A stretch of 64,000 nt of DNA, taken from NCBI RefSeq assembly GCF_029892155.1, contig NZ_JARZAG010000021.1, positions 62,001 through 126,000 on the forward strand, given 5' to 3'. Below, one piece after another: positions 43,913-51,256 of the stretch (its first letter is position 1; every line of letters begins with the position of its first letter). Source of the DNA: Kitasatospora sp. GAS204B. GTDB taxonomy: Bacteria > Actinomycetota > Actinomycetes > Streptomycetales > Streptomycetaceae. The translations under genes were made by a program, and so were the position numbers. A model generated the notes under the pieces. The model had not been told where the DNA came from and did not search any database. It saw only the letters and a program-made list of their open reading frames with translations.

Positions 43913-44631
43913 GCACGCAGACGGTGGCCGAGACCGCAGCGGTGCCGCGCCGGGCGGTGCGCAGCGGATGGCTGACGGTCCTCTACACCGCCGGGGCGGG
44001 GCTGCTCTCGCTCGGCGGCCTGTTCGGGCTGATCCTCGGCGAGGTGTACCTGAACGCCTGGGCGCTGACCGGCCTGGCGTTCTGCTACGCGCTGGTGACC
44101 GCCGTCGTCTTCCTCTTCGTGGCCGGCATCGACATCGGCTGCCAGGCGGCGGTCGCGGTGTGGGTGCTGGCCGGCCTCGCCTGGCTCCCCGGGGCCTCCG
44201 CCGCCGTGCAACTCCCGCTCGTCCTGCACGGCCGCACCACCGACGCCGTGGTGGTCTCCGTGGAGCACACCGTGGTCGACCGGGACCAGCGTTGGTACTC
44301 CACACTGCGCCGTCCCGACGGCGCTCCGGTCCCGGGCCCGCGCCTGCTGGACCGCGACAACCGGTTGCACCCGGGTGACACCGTCCGCGTGGTCTTCGAC
44401 CCGGACGGGGTGGTCGGCCCCCGCCGCCCCGGCGACATCCACCCGGCCAGGGACGCCGGCTGGTCGATCGGCTTCGCCGCGCTACTGCTGGGCGCGGTGG
44501 GGTGGGCCGGCTGGTACGGGCACCGCGAACGGGAACACCCCCGTCGAACTACAGCTCCAGGCCCAGCCGGAAGGCCTGGTAGGGGATACGACGCTCCCAC
44601 GGCTCCCAGTGAGCCGTCCGCTCCGGCGTGA
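43909..44631 (+). CDS. Membrane protein closing the WXG100 operon
   Basis: 240 residues, GTG overlapping the preceding stop. Four hydrophobic helices in the first 115 residues (LTVLYTAGAGLLSLGGLFGLIL, AWALTGLAFCYALVTAVVFLFVAG, AAVAVWVLAGLAWLPGA), then a beta-rich soluble domain (DAVVVSVEHTVVDRDQRWYSTLRRPDG, LHPGDTVRVVFDPDGVVGPRRPGDI) similar to DUF3592-type modules, and one more helix (IGFAALLLGAVGWAGWYGH). Its last ~27 codons overlap the converging sugar-binding gene. Confidence 0.65.
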   Translation: MSTQTVAETAAVPRRAVRSGWLTVLYTAGAGLLSLGGLFGLILGEVYLNAWALTGLAFCYALVTAVVFLFVAGIDIGCQAAVAVWVLAGLAWLPGASAAVQLPLVLHGRTTDAVVVSVEHTVVDRDQRWYSTLRRPDGAPVPGPRLLDRDNRLHPGDTVRVVFDPDGVVGPRRPGDIHPARDAGWSIGFAALLLGAVGWAGWYGHREREHPRRTTAPGPAGRPGRGYDAPTAPSEPSAPA

Positions 44632-45469
44632 TCATGTGTCCGATCGGGCCCGCGATGCACAGCCCGCCGAGGTCCTCCTGCCGCACGGCGGCGCGGATCA
44701 CCAGATCGGCGAGCTGTTGGCCGTTGCCGGTGACGTCGACATCCCACGTACCGGCGCTCAGGCCGTCCCGGACTGCCTGCACGGCCGCGGGCGTCCCGTT
44801 GCGGGACACCATGGCCACTTCGCCCAGCCGTCCGGTCTCCCTGAGGGCCGCGACGGCGCCCAGCATGGTCTCGTCGTTGTACGGGATGAGTCCGTCGAGT
44901 CGGGGGAAGTCGGCCAGCACGTTGAGTGCCTTCTGCCGGCCGCCCTCGGCCACGTCGGTGACGTTCTTGTACCGGGCGTCCTCGGGATCGTTCACCAGGT
45001 GCAGGCCCGCCAGGCGCAGTCCGCGCTGGAGGCCCAGGACCAACTCGTCGTCGTCCACGGAGCCGGGGCCGCCGATCATGGCTACGTCCGCTCCGGTCGG
45101 CAGCAGGGTGGCGAGATGCTCGGCCATGTAGACGCCGTGGTTGAAGTTGGGATAGACGATGGACGCGGAAACGGGATAGTGCGGGCGCTCCAAGGTGATG
45201 ACGGGGATGCCCTGCCGCATCGCGGCCGCCGCCCCCACTGCTGCGGAGTCGGGGGTGACCACCCAGACCACCATCGCGTCCACCCCCGCGTCGACCCCGG
45301 CCAGCATCGCGGCGTCGGCTGTGCCCGGCCAGTCCTTGTCGCGGAAGTCGGCGCAGATCACCCGCAGTTCGATGCCGTGCTCGGCGAGCCGGCTCTGCAG
45401 ACCCTGGCCGACCGCGTCGACGGCCGGGTTCGCGCCGTACTCCATCGGACTGACGTACAGGACGCGCAT
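44549..45469 (-). CDS. Cytoplasmic sugar-binding-domain protein (LacI/periplasmic-binding type, no HTH)
   Basis: 306 residues beginning MRVLYVSPMEYG with no signal peptide and no N-terminal DNA-binding domain. The Peripla_BP_4 fold is seen in GQGLQSRLAEHGIELRVICADFRDKDWPG, GVDAMVVWVVTPDSAAVGAAAAMRQGIPVITLERP, LATLLPTGADVAMIGGPGS, DGLIPYNDETMLGAVAALRETG and TPAAVQAVRDGLSAGTWDVDV. It may be a degenerate LacI regulator or an intracellular ligand-binding module. Last gene after a P450 and a small peptide on the same strand, 178 bp beyond the peptide. Its 3' end overlaps a converging gene by 83 bp. Confidence 0.72.
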   Translation of the reverse strand: MRVLYVSPMEYGANPAVDAVGQGLQSRLAEHGIELRVICADFRDKDWPGTADAAMLAGVDAGVDAMVVWVVTPDSAAVGAAAAMRQGIPVITLERPHYPVSASIVYPNFNHGVYMAEHLATLLPTGADVAMIGGPGSVDDDELVLGLQRGLRLAGLHLVNDPEDARYKNVTDVAEGGRQKALNVLADFPRLDGLIPYNDETMLGAVAALRETGRLGEVAMVSRNGTPAAVQAVRDGLSAGTWDVDVTGNGQQLADLVIRAAVRQEDLGGLCIAGPIGHMITPERTAHWEPWERRIPYQAFRLGLEL

Positions 45470-45536
45470 GGTGGTCGATCTCCCTGGTCTCGGACCGGTG
45501 ACGGTGAGTCATGCTCTGTGCCCGCGCGAGGTTCCC

Positions 45537-45597
45537 GGCGCGCCTGGTTCCGGCGTGCCTGGTCCCGGTGCGCCTGGTCCTGGTGCGCCTGGGTCCC
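45537..45597. repeat. Four 15-bp tandem repeats
   Basis: About four imperfect copies of the 15-bp unit CGGCGCGCCTGGTCC. On the minus strand they would encode a collagen-like Pro-Gly-Ala-Pro-Gly series, in frame with and downstream of the 44-codon peptide gene after its TAG. Confidence 0.65.
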
Positions 45598-45646
45598 GCC
45601 GCGCCGCCGCGCCGGGACTCACCAGCGCGGCGGCTTTGCGTTGGAC

Positions 45647-45781
45647 CTACTCCTCGTGCGTCCGGTAGGAGACGCTCTGCAGGACCTCCTGGGTGATCTG
45701 CGCGAGCGGCGCGGTGGCCGCGTCCTCGGTGAGCAGTTCCTCGGCGCTGGGCAGGGCTGAGGGGTCGATGTCGGTGAACAT
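45647..45781 (-). CDS. 44-residue peptide, candidate RiPP precursor
   Basis: Short ORF with GGAGAG 6 nt before the ATG at 45781 and 13 bp after the P450 stop. The first ~30 residues are acidic and helix-prone (FTDIDPSALPSAEELLTED, then LAQITQEVLQ), like a RiPP leader; the C-terminus SVSYRTHEE carries one Tyr and one His two residues apart, groups that P450s cross-link in known peptides. No cysteine, so not a lanthipeptide. An unmodified small regulatory peptide is the alternative. No known family is recognised. Confidence 0.6.
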   Translation of the reverse strand: MFTDIDPSALPSAEELLTEDAATAPLAQITQEVLQSVSYRTHEE

Positions 45782-45794
45782 GTCGGGCTCTCCT

Positions 45795-47204
45795 CTACTC
45801 TCGGGTGTCTGCTGGTGCGGATTCATCAATCGCGCGTCGATTGCCGACGGCGGAGTGATGGTCAGGGGCCAGTTCCAGGTGCACCCACTCCGGTCCCCAC
45901 ATCACGGGTACGGCTGGGCGGCGGCGGAACACCGGGTGCGGTTCGGCCAGGCGCGCGTGGAACTCCGGGGCGGCCAGGACGCCGCAGATCTCCTCGGTGA
46001 TGGCGGTGGCCAGATGGTTGCCGAGGCAGATGTGCGAGCCGACTCCGAAGACCAGTTCTCTTCCCTGGCGGGGACGTTCGTGGTCGAAAACGTCGGGCTC
46101 CGGAAAGCGCCTGGGATCACGGCTGGCACGCAGGACCACGGTGCGCACGAACTGGCCGCGCCGAATGGTCTCGCCGTTGATCACGACATCCCGGGTCGCG
46201 CGCCGAAGAGCCGTCTCCACCGCGGGACACGCGAAGCGCAGGGTCTCCCGCACCACCTTCGCGAGCTCCCGCCCGTCCTGGCGAGCCTGTTCCAGGACGG
46301 TGGCGTCGCGGAACAGGTAGTACGCCGCGGCGGCGATGAGGTGGGTGGTCGTGTAGACGCCGGCCGTGTAGAGCGCGCGGGCATTGGCTGAGATCTCCTG
46401 CTCGGAGAGCCCCTCGCCGTGTCTGCGGCGCTCCAGCGCACGGGCCAGCACGCTCCCGGCGGGCACCGCGCGGGCATCCGCCACCACCTCGCCGATGAGG
46501 CGGTCGATCGAGGTGACGGCCGCCACGACTTCGGCCAGCAGGCCGTCCGACCACTGCGGCGTTCCGAAAGCGCCTGCCCTGACCGTGACATCCGCCCACC
46601 GGCCGAACTCGGCACGTGCGTCCGGTGGGATGCCCACGACCTCGGCCATCACCTCGCGGAGGACCGGCTTGCCGATGTCCTCGATGACCTCCGCCCGCCC
46701 GGCGGGCAGGCAGCCGGTGAACGACTCCTCAGCCACCTTGCGGATGGAGGGGCGCCAGGCTTCGACGGACTCCCGGGTGAAGGCATCACGCAGCTCATGC
46801 CGTAGCCGGCGATGGGCCTGCCCGCTGTTGTAGAGCGGGATGTGCCTGGCCTGCTCCCACAGTGGTTCCAGCGCCGTACGCTCTGCCACGCTCCCAAGGC
46901 CACGGGGCAGCGGAAGGAGCGGAACCTCCAGCGCGCCGCTGCGCATGACCGCCACTGCCTCCGCGTACCCCTCGACCACCCAGCAGTCCAACGAATCGCT
47001 GAAGTGCATCCCCGCGCCTGGCCGACCTGCCGCTGCGAACTGCCCGGTCACCGGGCAGTTCGGCGAGGAGACCGTGGGCTGCCCGTCGGCCACTCCTGCG
47101 GCAGGGCCGTTGCGGAGGGAGTTGTCAGCCGTGCGGTCAGCCACGCTGTCAGCCACGGGAACAACCACCTTCCGCTGCGTCGCCCTCGAGTTCCGGCGAG
47201 CCAT
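45795..47204 (-). CDS. Cytochrome P450
   Basis: 469 residues. Heme-binding LVFGVGSHICLGNHLA (Cys ligand), ExxR in VVRETLRFACP, and PxR-type SRDPRRFPEPDVFDHERP. The I-helix oxygen-activation motif reads ALYTAGVYTTTHLI: Tyr replaces the usual acid of AGxDT/AGxET. The first ~50 residues are an unusual low-complexity extension before SPNCPVTGQF, so the true start may be downstream of 47204; the ribosome site there is weak. Soluble bacterial class-I type needing ferredoxin. First gene of a unit with the 44-residue peptide. Confidence 0.88.
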   Translation of the reverse strand: MARRNSRATQRKVVVPVADSVADRTADNSLRNGPAAGVADGQPTVSSPNCPVTGQFAAAGRPGAGMHFSDSLDCWVVEGYAEAVAVMRSGALEVPLLPLPRGLGSVAERTALEPLWEQARHIPLYNSGQAHRRLRHELRDAFTRESVEAWRPSIRKVAEESFTGCLPAGRAEVIEDIGKPVLREVMAEVVGIPPDARAEFGRWADVTVRAGAFGTPQWSDGLLAEVVAAVTSIDRLIGEVVADARAVPAGSVLARALERRRHGEGLSEQEISANARALYTAGVYTTTHLIAAAAYYLFRDATVLEQARQDGRELAKVVRETLRFACPAVETALRRATRDVVINGETIRRGQFVRTVVLRASRDPRRFPEPDVFDHERPRQGRELVFGVGSHICLGNHLATAITEEICGVLAAPEFHARLAEPHPVFRRRPAVPVMWGPEWVHLELAPDHHSAVGNRRAIDESAPADTRE

Positions 47205-47569
47205 GCTCGAAGCAGTGCTGAGTTAGAGGGGCTCCGGCCAGCCAATTGATGCTGGATGTAAGCCAAGTGGAGGATTGATCACAATGATCCGGCTCTACTG
47301 ACGGCGTGTCAATGCTCGTCTGAGCTCGGCTGTTGATCTCGATCCTGCATGATGGCCCGCCGGATTCCGGCGGTCGTATCAAAGGGGTGCTGTCATCATC
47401 GCGGGCGTAGGTGGCGAGCTGAACCGCCAAGCTCACACGTCTGCTCTCGCGAGCAGGAGAGCTGGGGGAGTCCGAGCGCTGCTTTCAGCACCACGTGGTG
47501 AATAGGTGACACCTCAACATGTGCGCGATCGCACAGTCCACCCACCAGACGAGGCTGTCCCCCCTCGGC
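47205..47569. other. Intergenic stretch without a supported gene
   Basis: The ~420 bp between the P450 start and the lipoprotein stop, minus the hairpin. Less GC-rich in places; contains a GTGGAGGATTGATCACAATG stretch that could start a five-codon plus-strand ORF. I see nothing else I can support. Confidence 0.4.
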
Positions 47570-47604
47570 GCTCGGCCCGGCCGCCCTCTGCGGGCAGGCC
47601 GAGC
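47570..47604. terminator. Hairpin after the secreted lipoprotein
   Basis: Arms GCTCGGCC (47570-47577) and GGCCGAGC (47597-47604) with an inner GCCC/GGGC stem, 20 bp past the stop at 47624. Confidence 0.6.
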
Positions 47605-47623
47605 ACCGGGCGGACTGCCGGGA

Positions 47624-48214
47624 TCAGGAGCCGTACACCTCCGTCATCTCGGTGACGGTGTTGTGCGAGTCGATCACGACGTCGAAGAAGTTCTGGCCCG
47701 CGCAGAAGTAGCCGGTCGGCAGCTTCGCGCCGTCGAGCTGGCCGCCGTTCGGGTCGGCGCATGCCTTGACGTGGGCGATTCCGGTGTAGCGGTCGCCGTT
47801 CTTGGCGACGACGGTCTTCGGGCCGTCCTTGGCGATGATGGTGATCTTCGCGTCCAGGGAAAGGCCGTAGGTCTTCAGAGTGTCACCGTGCGAGTAGGCG
47901 GCACCCTCGTTCATCGTCGGGTCGCAGTGTGCCTGCGCGTCCGCGGCGACCACGTTGTTCATGGCTCCTTCGAGATGGTCGACCCAGATGTACTTGTGCC
48001 CCGGGGCGAGCGTTGGGCAGTCACCCTTGCCACCACCCTTGCTGCTCGTGGGGGCCGCGGACTTGCCGGCACCGGAGGTCGGAGCGGCGGCCGGCTTGCT
48101 CGCCGCGGCCGGGCTCGACGCGCCTGCGTTGGCGGTGGTCGTGTCGTCCGGGCCGCAGGCGGTCAGCGCGAGCGCGGCGGAGACGAGCAGGGCAGCGCTG
48201 AGGACATGGCGCAT
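47624..48214 (-). CDS. Secreted lipoprotein, unknown function
   Basis: 196 residues: RHVLSAALLVSAALALTAC lipoprotein signal (Cys near residue 20), then a ~45-residue Ala/Ser/Thr/Pro/Lys linker, then a globular domain with four Cys (GDCPTL, AHCDPT, KACADP, YFCAGQ). Motifs KYIWVDHLEGAMNNVVAADAQAHC and FFDVVIDSHNTVTEMTEVYGS at the end are seen in uncharacterised streptomycete lipoproteins. No canonical ribosome site near the ATG at 48214; start uncertain by some codons. Confidence 0.7.
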   Translation of the reverse strand: MRHVLSAALLVSAALALTACGPDDTTTANAGASSPAAASKPAAAPTSGAGKSAAPTSSKGGGKGDCPTLAPGHKYIWVDHLEGAMNNVVAADAQAHCDPTMNEGAAYSHGDTLKTYGLSLDAKITIIAKDGPKTVVAKNGDRYTGIAHVKACADPNGGQLDGAKLPTGYFCAGQNFFDVVIDSHNTVTEMTEVYGS

Positions 48215-48385
48215 GGAAATGATGAAACCCCCGTACAGAGGCCGGCGCCGCCGGCCAGGTGAACCGAAACCGGAACGGACCGTGGGCATCAGCTGCCAGG
48301 CGGTCGTTCGGCCGGAAGTGTATAGGCTGGTGGGGACACGAGTTGACTGCCGGTCATCTGACGCGGCGACGGTTCGCGCAGCGCG

Positions 48386-48577
48386 TCACCGTCTCGGGGG
48401 GTCCTCGCGGACGGGGGTCTGCGCGACGGCAAGCCGCACGCTCTTGGAGTTCCCTGCTTCCGACATGACGTCTCCTGATGGAGTCGGACGGAAGTACCGG
48501 AGGGCGGACGTGTAGGACTCGCCGGTCTTGGCGGCGCGGGCGCGCACCTGGCGCTTGACGTTCCTATGGGCTGTCAT
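48386..48577 (-). pseudogene. Carbon-nitrogen hydrolase N-terminal remnant (frameshifted)
   Basis: 63 codons: TAHRNVKRQVRARAAKTGESYTSALRYFR, then a SVRLAVAQTPVREDP segment that is the first strand of nitrilase-superfamily carbon-nitrogen hydrolases. A run of six C's (~48397-48402) puts the frame out; removing one C restores REDPRDGDALRE, the expected continuation, but that too runs into unrelated sequence within ~25 codons. No catalytic Glu-Lys-Cys region remains. A decayed gene. Confidence 0.6.
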
Positions 48578-48816
48578 CGCGGCCTTCCACGCCCTGAGCG
48601 ACCGTTCCCCAGCAACCTCGCCCGAGGCGATCGGGCTGCGACAACGGCCTGAGACGCTAGTCCCTTTGCCTCCGACGGGAGACCGTGCTGGGGACGGTCG
48701 CGGGAGGTTCGGCGTAGGCCACGCAGTCCGTCGTGCCGCCGCCCACGGACTCCGTCAACCACCGCCGCCCGCTCACTGATCGCCCGCACCCACTGACCGA
48801 CATCGGCACCACCCGG

Positions 48817-49671
48817 CTACAGCGCGAGCATCGCCGCGGCGACTTCATCGGCGGCCGCGTCGGGGATCACGGTCGCGGCCTGTTCGAGCACCAGCAGCCG
48901 CGCACCGGGGATCTCGCGCGCGAGCGCCTCGCCGTTGCCGACCGGGAAGAACCGGTTGTGACGACCGTGCACCACGAGCGCCGGCATCGCGAACTCGGGC
49001 AGGCGCTCGCGCCACCGCGGCTCGCAGTCGAGCTTGGAGAACACCATGCCCAGCTGGTTGGCCATCTGGACCGCGGGCTCCGTGCCCGGCGTGCGGTCGA
49101 AGACGCGCTCGGCGGTCGCGCGTGCCGCAGCGGGATCGTCGCCGAGGATCTCCGCCCTGGCGGCGGCGAACTCCGCCACGGCAGCGCGGTCGGACCAGTC
49201 GGGCGTCGGGAGCGCGAACCGCCGCTTCATGGCCGCCATGTCGTGGTCGGGCAGATCGTCGTCGACCGGGCCGGGGGCGACGGGCCGCGTCCCGGCGAGG
49301 GTGAGCGCCGAGAACACGTCCGGATGGTCGAGCGCGGCGACCTGGGCGACCATCCCACCGACGCCGATGCCCGCCAGGTGCGCCGGCCGGTCGGCGAGTC
49401 CGCGGGCGAGCGCGGCCGCGTCGTCGGCGAGATCCCGGAGCGTGTACGCGGGCGCCTCGGGGTCGACGGTCGTCGACGCGCCGGAGTCGCGCAGGTCGTA
49501 GCGCACGACGTGACGTCCGCCGCGCGCGAGCGCCTCGCAGAGCGCGTCGGGCCACGACAGCATGGTCGTGCCGCCCGCGAGCAGCATGAGCGGCGCCGCC
49601 GCATCGCCGAAGTGCTCGACCCCGAGCGTGACGCCTCCGGGTGTGCGGAACGAATGGACCGTCGAGTGCAT
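48817..49671 (-). CDS. Alpha/beta-hydrolase-fold protein lacking the catalytic triad
   Basis: 284 residues; GGGAGG 6 nt before the ATG at 49671. Fold motifs are intact: LMLLAGGTTMLSWPDALCEALARGGRHVVRYDLRDSG, HLAGIGVGGMVAQVAALDHPDVFSALTLAG, LPEFAMPALVVHGRHNRFFPVGNGEALA. The nucleophile Ser is Gly (GIGVGG), the acid position of GTxDxxFP is Asn (GRHNRFFP), and the C-terminal GHG His is Thr (EQAATVIPD). So it is probably a non-hydrolytic binding protein or a dead paralogue, despite a clean frame. Not obviously linked to neighbours. Confidence 0.82.
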   Translation of the reverse strand: MHSTVHSFRTPGGVTLGVEHFGDAAAPLMLLAGGTTMLSWPDALCEALARGGRHVVRYDLRDSGASTTVDPEAPAYTLRDLADDAAALARGLADRPAHLAGIGVGGMVAQVAALDHPDVFSALTLAGTRPVAPGPVDDDLPDHDMAAMKRRFALPTPDWSDRAAVAEFAAARAEILGDDPAAARATAERVFDRTPGTEPAVQMANQLGMVFSKLDCEPRWRERLPEFAMPALVVHGRHNRFFPVGNGEALAREIPGARLLVLEQAATVIPDAAADEVAAAMLAL

Positions 49672-49817
49672 CGTCAACCTCCCGGGCAGGTGCGTGACCG
49701 TGGCCACGCTACCCTGCACCGGCGACGCCGCCCGACGTCCGGCGCTCCACCCTCACCTGCGAAGAGCCAGTACTCCGGGACGGCCGGCCGCACCGAGGCC
49801 CGGTCAGGGAATCTCGG

Positions 49818-50354
49818 TCAGGGAATCTCGGCCCGGGTCGGGCTCGCGGACGGGGTGGGCGACTCGTCCGGCCACACGCAGGAGGAGGTGACGGTGAAGT
49901 TGAGCGGCGCGGTGCTGTCGGCTGCCCGGTCCATCGTCACGTTGGTGGAGTCGTCGGGGGAGTGCGTCTGGAGCGTGCTCGCCGATGCGTAGACGAACCG
50001 GTAGTGCTTCGCGTCCAGTTCCTTCCGGACAGCCGCAAGGGTCTGCGCGTCGACCGTGAGCCCGACCAGGTTGTAGCCGGTCCCGTACTGCACGGTGCCG
50101 TCCGGCTGGGCGTTCGGGTCGACGAGGCACGGCGACGACGAAGTCGCGAGAGTCTGCACCGTCTGCGGCTTCACCGGCAGCGAGGCGATCACCTCCTGGG
50201 CCACGGCGGCACTGCGTGCCCGTGCCTGAGCCGCCGTCAGCTTCGGTTTGGCCGTTCCGCCCTGACCACAGCCGCTCAACGCAGCCACCAGGCCCAGCCC
50301 GACAAGCACCCGCACCGACAGTCGGCCTCCGATCTCCCGGCTCCGGCGACTCAC
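49818..50354 (-). CDS. Secreted lipoprotein, unknown
   Basis: 178 residues from a GTG at 50354 with an excellent GGGAGGA 6 nt upstream. Signal RSREIGGRLSVRVLVGLGLVAALSGC, Cys near residue 27. The mature part (KLTAAQARARSAAVAQEVIASLP..., LVGLTVDAQTLAAVRKELDAKHYRFVYAS) contains two Cys and ends in a Ser/Pro-rich tail. No family recognised. Its frame is open for another 55 codons upstream into a different gene remnant. Confidence 0.7.
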   Translation of the reverse strand: MSRRSREIGGRLSVRVLVGLGLVAALSGCGQGGTAKPKLTAAQARARSAAVAQEVIASLPVKPQTVQTLATSSSPCLVDPNAQPDGTVQYGTGYNLVGLTVDAQTLAAVRKELDAKHYRFVYASASTLQTHSPDDSTNVTMDRAADSTAPLNFTVTSSCVWPDESPTPSASPTRAEIP

Positions 50355-50519
50355 GGCTGTCCTCCCGTCGTGGCGGTCGTCCTCGGGGTGGAGCACGAAC
50401 GTGTGGTGGGGCCCGCCGGGGACGTAGACGTTCGCCGGGGCGTCGGGCTCGGCGGCGTAGGTGCCGCGGGGCATGGTGACACCAGGCAGTCCGCATGCGC
50501 GGCAGACGAAGACGGTCAC
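50355..50519 (-). pseudogene. Truncated Cys-rich MTVFVC-type protein fragment
   Basis: A GTG at 50519 overlaps the previous stop (GTGA) and opens MTVFVCRACGLPGVTMPRGTYAAEP..., which resembles the first ~50 residues of a streptomycete CxxC-containing protein (normally ~170 residues with a second Cys pair). After EDDRHDGRT it runs without a stop into the lipoprotein signal. Most likely a truncated gene fused in frame to the lipoprotein gene; a true 233-residue fusion would put a lipobox mid-chain. Confidence 0.5.
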
Positions 50520-50908
50520 CTAGCCGCCTCCCCGGACACGCTCGTGGCCCGGAACTCGTGGACGACCTCGATCTTGCCGATGATGTGCCGGTTGAACTCC
50601 TCCAGTTCCTCGGCTGGTATCCACAGTTCGAGGATCGTCTCGCCGCCCGCCTGCTGGACGGGGTAGCGCGCGACGAAGTTCGCGTCCACCTGGAAGCGTG
50701 TCACGTAGCCGACGCCGTGGGCGGGTACGTTCCAGCCGTGCGCGATGCGGATCGCGTAATCCTCGTTGAGTACGGGATAGAAGATCGGCTGCTCGGGCAG
50801 CCTGGGCGGCCACGCACGCCACCCGGACGCCTGCACCAGCGCCAACTCCTCTGGCCCTGTCGGACGCCACAACGTCACGACGGACGCGTCCGCGTGCCTG
50901 GTCTCCAT
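50516..50908 (-). CDS. ADP-ribosylation/crystallin J1-like small protein
   Basis: 130 residues; ATG at 50908 with GAGAAGGG upstream. Motifs TLWRPTGPEELALVQASGWRAWPPRLPEQPIFYPVLNEDYA and VGYVTRFQVDANFVARYPVQ are those of a widespread actinobacterial family usually annotated ADP-ribosylation/crystallin J1. No signal or membrane helix. Function unproven. Its stop overlaps the start of the CxxC-protein fragment, a linkage that suggests the pair was once intact. Confidence 0.78.
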   Translation of the reverse strand: METRHADASVVTLWRPTGPEELALVQASGWRAWPPRLPEQPIFYPVLNEDYAIRIAHGWNVPAHGVGYVTRFQVDANFVARYPVQQAGGETILELWIPAEELEEFNRHIIGKIEVVHEFRATSVSGEAAR

Positions 50909-51256
50909 TTACTGTGGCCCTTCTCCAGCGGTGCCCTGGGGAACTCGGTTATCCGTGCCACCTTATGGATCCCGGTTCCTGGCCGGCGACGGGTTTTCGC
51001 AGCTCCTGGGCAGTTGGTACCCCCGCTCGGTGAGGAGCCGGAAGATTTCGGTGGAAGGCCTCGCCCCCTAACAGCGTGGCAGCTGAGCCCGATTCGGACT
51101 AACGGCTCGGTCCACGATTGGTGATGGGTGCAGGCGTAGCTCCTTCTCGGGGACAGGGTGTTGCGACGACCACTGGGTTAGCCGAGGGCCCGATGGTGTC
51201 GGCGGTACGCGGAAATTCGCTGGTCGCCAGTTGTCGGTGGTGTTCATACTGCCGCA
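50909..51256. other. Intergenic stretch without a supported gene
   Basis: 348 bp between divergent genes. No hairpin, repeat or ORF with a ribosome site that I can support. It may hold promoters for both flanking genes or transposon scar sequence. Confidence 0.4.

Noticed and set aside
45537-45597. CRISPR-like array
   Set aside because: Contiguous 15-bp units with no spacers; a simple tandem repeat. The same applies to 55221-55295.
47284-47301. Five-codon ORF MIRLY after a GGAGG motif, like the tiny bytA gene of biarylitides
   Set aside because: It lies divergent to the P450, has only one aromatic residue and lacks the Tyr-x-His/Trp pattern. Too short to support.
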